Positions 60,112 through 64,000 of a stretch of 64,000 nt of DNA are shown one piece after another. The notes beneath the pieces were generated by a model, which did not search any database, was not told where the DNA came from, and saw only the letters and a program-made list of their open reading frames with translations. This stretch comes from an uncultured Bacteroidota bacterium (GTDB lineage: Bacteria; Bacteroidota; Bacteroidia; Flavobacteriales; Flavobacteriaceae), in assembly GCA_902584445.1 (NCBI GenBank), contig CACHZY010000001.1, forward strand, positions 1 through 64,000. The letters are read 5' to 3'. Made by a program: the position numbers and the translations under genes. Each line of letters starts with the position of its first letter. The first letter of the stretch is position 1.

Positions 60112-60411
60112 TTATTTTAAATCTAAACCATCTTCAAATTCAATATAAAATATTGTCTCATCTTCTTTTTTATGACCATAATTTTCTCTTGCATAATGTT
60201 CGAGACTATCTTTATCATTTAACTGTTGAAGACTTCTTTTGTCATCTTCAATAATATCAATCAATGCCTTCTTTTGCTCTTCAAGCTTATCCAACTCTTG
60301 GTTTAATTCGCGATGAATTTTAAAAGAGTTGGTATCAAGAAAAGCCATCCAAAAGACAAAAATTAAAAAAATTGAAATATATAAATAGCGGTATATATTT
60401 TTTACAGACAT
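60112..60411 (-). CDS. FtsB/DivIC-type septum formation initiator protein
   Basis: Single N-terminal TM, coiled coil LNQELDKLEEQKKALIDIIEDDKRSLQQL, then DSLEHYARENYGHKKEDETIFYIEFED. Confidence 0.87.
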   Translation of the reverse strand: MSVKNIYRYLYISIFLIFVFWMAFLDTNSFKIHRELNQELDKLEEQKKALIDIIEDDKRSLQQLNDKDSLEHYARENYGHKKEDETIFYIEFEDGLDLK

Positions 60412-60425
60412 ACTAAGCTTATTAA

Positions 60426-60827
60426 TTATTCAGATACCTGAGAAACACGCTCTTTTGTTATTATCTCATCTGACTTGTTTCCCCAGCTATTTAAAATATA
60501 ATTCATTACATCAGCGATTTCTTCATCATCTAGTCCGTTATTTAACATGACAGCATTATACTCCTCATCATTTACAATTATTGGTCCAGAAAGACCATAT
60601 TTAATGTTACTTATACTTCTATCAATGTTATCAAATAAGTAATCGGATTTAGCTAGTGGAGGGTTAATTCCAGAAACACCCTCTCCTTTACCTAGATGAC
60701 ATTGAACACAAAATTCCTCATAAATAAGGGCACCATCAGCTATACTTTCTTGTATTGGCTTATTTTGAATAAGCCATGAAGTTTGAAAGAAAATATAACA
60801 GCAGAATAAGGCAATGCCTAGTTTCAT
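60426..60827 (-). CDS. Exported c-type cytochrome
   Basis: Signal peptide; heme motif CVQCHLGKGEGVSGINPPLAKSDYL; C-terminal helix DEEIADVMNYILNSWG. Confidence 0.9.
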   Translation of the reverse strand: MKLGIALFCCYIFFQTSWLIQNKPIQESIADGALIYEEFCVQCHLGKGEGVSGINPPLAKSDYLFDNIDRSISNIKYGLSGPIIVNDEEYNAVMLNNGLDDEEIADVMNYILNSWGNKSDEIITKERVSQVSE

Positions 60828-61948
60828 TCTTTTAAAATTACTTTTAAAATTCCTTTACCATCAACTCCTAGGTAAAGGTACCCATCAGGTCCTTCTTTTA
60901 CGTTTCTTACTCTACCAATTTCATTAAGAATTTTTTCTCGCTTTGTGACCTTGTTATTTTTTATGACTAACCTCTCTAGGTATTTAAATTTTAGAGAACC
61001 AACAAATAAGTCTCCTTCCCAATCTTTATATACTCCTGAAGTTGAAAATGCGATACCACTAGGAGCTATTGATGGTACCCAATAATATAACGGTTGTTCC
61101 ATGCCTGGCATTTCCCTTTTGTCAGTTATAGAAGTACCGCTATAATTAATACCATAAGTAATTACTGGCCAACCATAGTTTTTTCCTTTATCAAGAATAT
61201 TTATTTCATCTCCACCTTTTGGCCCATGTTCGTGCTCCCATAAGTCTCCTGTATTTGGATGAAAAATTAGACCTTGAGGGTTTCTGTTCCCATAAGTATA
61301 TATAGCCTTTTTAGCTCCCTCTTCATTAATGAAGGGATTGTCATCGGGAATACTTCCATCTAAATTTAATCTATAAATCTTACCTCCGTCTTTTTTAAGA
61401 TCTTGAGGATTAACATCTCGATTTCCCCTGTCTCCAACTCCGAAAAATAAATGGCCCTCATCATCAAAAACAATTCTTGAGCCCCAATGTTGGCCTTTTT
61501 TGGTATTAGGTACCGCTTTATATAATAATTCTATATTTTTTAATTTAAATTCTTCATAAGTCCCTCTATATAGAGCTGTATTTCCTCCTTCATCTCCTTC
61601 AATATTAACTGAAATAGCTAAGTAAACTAATCCATTAGATTTGAAATTTGGATGAAGAGCTACATCAAGAAGACCACCTTGACCTCTCACATAAATTTTT
61701 GGTAAACCACTTACTTCTGTTTTTACCCCGTTTAAAACATGGTATAAAGTACCTTTTTTATCAGTTACGAGTAATTCTTCTTCATTGATAAAATCCATTC
61801 CCCAGGGAATATCAATACCATCTACTATTAATTCAGTAGTATACTTTGATTGATCAGGTGTCTCAATCATAGGAGGATTCTCCTGAGAAATACATGAAGT
61901 AATGTAGAAAATAGAATTGATTAATATTAAAAAAAAATAACTTTTCAT
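60824..61948 (-). CDS. PQQ-dependent sugar dehydrogenase-type lipoprotein
   Basis: Lipobox ITSC; IDIPWGMDFI; WGSRIVFDDEGHLFFGVGDRGNRDVNPQDL; GNRNPQGLIFHPNTGDLWEHEHGPKGGDEINIL. Confidence 0.92.
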   Translation of the reverse strand: MKSYFFLILINSIFYITSCISQENPPMIETPDQSKYTTELIVDGIDIPWGMDFINEEELLVTDKKGTLYHVLNGVKTEVSGLPKIYVRGQGGLLDVALHPNFKSNGLVYLAISVNIEGDEGGNTALYRGTYEEFKLKNIELLYKAVPNTKKGQHWGSRIVFDDEGHLFFGVGDRGNRDVNPQDLKKDGGKIYRLNLDGSIPDDNPFINEEGAKKAIYTYGNRNPQGLIFHPNTGDLWEHEHGPKGGDEINILDKGKNYGWPVITYGINYSGTSITDKREMPGMEQPLYYWVPSIAPSGIAFSTSGVYKDWEGDLFVGSLKFKYLERLVIKNNKVTKREKILNEIGRVRNVKEGPDGYLYLGVDGKGILKVILKE

Positions 61949-61965
61949 AGAGATATTATTTATGA

Positions 61966-63333
61966 TTAATTTTTGATTGCTAATTTGTACGCCTCAATAG
62001 TGGTGTAATATTTTGCTTTCATATTGGGAATTTCCCAATCAGGTAACATCCCTTCTTTAAAATATTTTAGGAAATTATTAGTTACTTGTCCAAAGTGAGC
62101 TTCATGTCCAATTTTTAATACATTTGGAATAAGAATCTTCCATACTGAATCGGATATTTTTTTAGCTTTAATTCCAGGAAATTCGGATTGTAATTCAGTC
62201 ATAGTAAAATTTAAATCTGCTTCAAAGCTACCACCAATTTTAGAATTCACATATAGGGTCGGTTTAAAGTTTTCATCGGCACCTTGTTTGATTACTAAAT
62301 CACTTTTTGTTCCTCTCATAATACTTTGGTGAGTATCCCCAGTTCCCTCCGGTGCTCTGTAATTCCAAATAACAGAGACTTTAGCATGTTTGCCCTTTAT
62401 GGTGTAATTCATTTCTCCATTACAATATACGTGTAAATCATTTTCTATTTTATCTTTCTCTAAGTAGTTTGGATAGGAATCTAGCCCAGTAATTTTTTTA
62501 AATTGATCCTTTGATAGTATAGTTGGCCATCTTTTTGCGCTTAGCATATCGATGTCAGTTTTTTGAATGATTTGATTTGGAAAAGCCTCCCATTGAATTA
62601 AATCTACTAAATGGGTGGTTACATCAATAATACCCTCACCTTGTTGCTCTGTATCTAGAAACCAGGCTGGTCTTACCAATGGCTTTCCAGATACATACTT
62701 AAATAAGTGGTGAATACTTTCCTTACTGATAGCAGGATTTTCCGGTGTTCCATCTAAAAGTTCTCCAAAAACAGAGGAAACCATTGAAAGTGCCTTTTGG
62801 ATTCCTGTAGTAACCTCAAAACGCTCAGTCATAATATCATAAACTAAAACATTATTATCTTTGGCAACTCTAAATACCTCCTCTAGTTTTTTCAATCCAT
62901 CTGGATTGGTTACTAGTGGCTTATCTGCATAAACATTCAATCCAGCAGTAACTGCCGCTAGTATATAATCAATTTTTTTTGAATTTTTTCCCGATACAAC
63001 CATTACGTTTCCTGGCTTTTCAAAAATCATTTGCTCAAGATAATTGTTGCCTAAATGGGTATTAATGGACCAATTAGTAGGGTTGGTTTCTCTATTATTG
63101 TATGCATCAATACTTTTTAAAAATGTACTTACTTCAGGTCCTTCTGGTGCATAAACATCTACAGTCGAATCAATGTTTTCATAGGAAGTTTTTTGGATAA
63201 GTGCAGCATGAAAGTGACCTGGATCGAGCGTCATAAGCTTGACTATTTTGTTGTCTTCATTAGAAGAACAACTTAAAATTGTAAAAGCTGTCAATAATAG
63301 ATATGTTAGTTTCATTCGTTTTTCTTTTTTCAA
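61966..63333 (-). CDS. Gfo/Idh/MocA-type lipoprotein ('putative oxidoreductase C-terminal domain' family)
   Basis: Lipobox LSC; IVKLMTLDPGHFHAALIQK; VVSGKNSKKIDYILAAVTAGLNVYADKPLVTN; GEGIIDVTTHLVDLIQWEAF. Confidence 0.85.
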   Translation of the reverse strand: MKKEKRMKLTYLLLTAFTILSCSSNEDNKIVKLMTLDPGHFHAALIQKTSYENIDSTVDVYAPEGPEVSTFLKSIDAYNNRETNPTNWSINTHLGNNYLEQMIFEKPGNVMVVSGKNSKKIDYILAAVTAGLNVYADKPLVTNPDGLKKLEEVFRVAKDNNVLVYDIMTERFEVTTGIQKALSMVSSVFGELLDGTPENPAISKESIHHLFKYVSGKPLVRPAWFLDTEQQGEGIIDVTTHLVDLIQWEAFPNQIIQKTDIDMLSAKRWPTILSKDQFKKITGLDSYPNYLEKDKIENDLHVYCNGEMNYTIKGKHAKVSVIWNYRAPEGTGDTHQSIMRGTKSDLVIKQGADENFKPTLYVNSKIGGSFEADLNFTMTELQSEFPGIKAKKISDSVWKILIPNVLKIGHEAHFGQVTNNFLKYFKEGMLPDWEIPNMKAKYYTTIEAYKLAIKN

Positions 63334-63335
63334 AA

Positions 63336-64000
63336 TTAAGTATTTAAGTGATCAGTTCCATAAGGTTTTCGTTGCGATCTGCTTAGTAATCTATTTGCTT
63401 CATCGTCATTAATGAATCTCTCCTTTTTAGAGTCCCATTTTAATTTTCTGGGTATTTTCATTGCAATGTGACTAATCAAACACACGACACACGCCATATG
63501 ACCAATATCAACGGGTGATATAGGTTGATTTCTGCTTTGAATACAATCCAGCCAATTACCGTGTTGATCATCTATTTTGTATAGATTAGTTTCATTAGCG
63601 TCAATCTCAGATAATAATATCTTAGGGTCTGACGCATCCAATGCTTTTTTACTTTCTTCCATTGCCACTGGGTCTGAGCTTGAAGCAACATAACTACCTC
63701 GAGAAACGAAAATCCAACCCTCAGATCCCTCGTATCTAACACCATTAGGATAGCCTCCACTGGTTAAAACACTTATACCATTACTGTATTCATGCTTTAC
63801 CATAAAATCACCGTGTACATTCCATAGTCCTGATTTTGGGAAATCTGCAATAGATTGAACAGATATTGGACCTTTAAGTTCTGTATCCATTCCCCACGCA
63901 GCAGAATCATAATGATGTTGTCCCCAGCCAGTAATCATTCCAGCACCATAATTTTCATGTCTTAACCAACCAGGTCTGCTGTATCCCTCCTGAGGGTGAA
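63336..64000 (-). CDS. Gfo/Idh/MocA family oxidoreductase, C-terminal part; 5' end beyond window
   Basis: Frame is open to the right edge on the minus strand (HPQEGYSRPGWLRHENYGAG-MITGWGQHHYDSAAWGMDTE). NWLDCIQSRNQPISPVDIGHMA is typical of the secreted MocA subgroup. Confidence 0.88.
   Translation of the reverse strand, partial: HPQEGYSRPGWLRHENYGAGMITGWGQHHYDSAAWGMDTELKGPISVQSIADFPKSGLWNVHGDFMVKHEYSNGISVLTSGGYPNGVRYEGSEGWIFVSRGSYVASSSDPVAMEESKKALDASDPKILLSEIDANETNLYKIDDQHGNWLDCIQSRNQPISPVDIGHMACVVCLISHIAMKIPRKLKWDSKKERFINDDEANRLLSRSQRKPYGTDHLNT

Overview
The window is a compact, AT-rich chromosomal segment from a Bacteroidota genome, most likely Flavobacteriia. I infer this from gene content (bshC, DUF4295, DUF5606, gldI-like PPIase, DUF368 pair, DUF3810, DUF5683) and from TAnnTTTG-type promoter elements. 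About 65 protein-coding genes tile almost the whole window. Most are housekeeping: cinA(C-term), rpmB, rpmG, ftsY, rimO, bshC, guaA, pyrG, yidC, mnmA, lysA, sucC, hsp20, uvrB, ctaA, cca, dapD, ruvX, def, mazG, aroE, purA, fur, relA/spoT, ndk, recF, ribH, mutL, two rhomboids, lepB, dapB, parB and parA. From about 60.4 kb to the right edge there is an accessory-looking cluster: c-type cytochrome, PQQ-type sugar dehydrogenase and two Gfo/Idh/MocA-family proteins. I saw no rRNA, tRNA, CRISPR array, transposase, phage gene or toxin-antitoxin module. I do not see a clear new multi-gene system. The best leads are: (i) a hypothetical protein at 20737-21798 with a D-x4-N ... D-F-D pattern like the catalytic core of protein-kinase/APH-like phosphotransferases; (ii) a recurrent TAnnTTTG element 4-8 nt upstream of start codons, suggesting leaderless transcripts; (iii) a lipoprotein of the Gfo/Idh/MocA type without a recognisable GxGxxG, next to a PQQ dehydrogenase and cytochrome c; (iv) inverted repeats in the hsp20 leader; (v) tandem DUF368 transporters; (vi) a membrane protein (DUF3810) with an HExxH motif. 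Family names come from recall of motifs; no database search was run.
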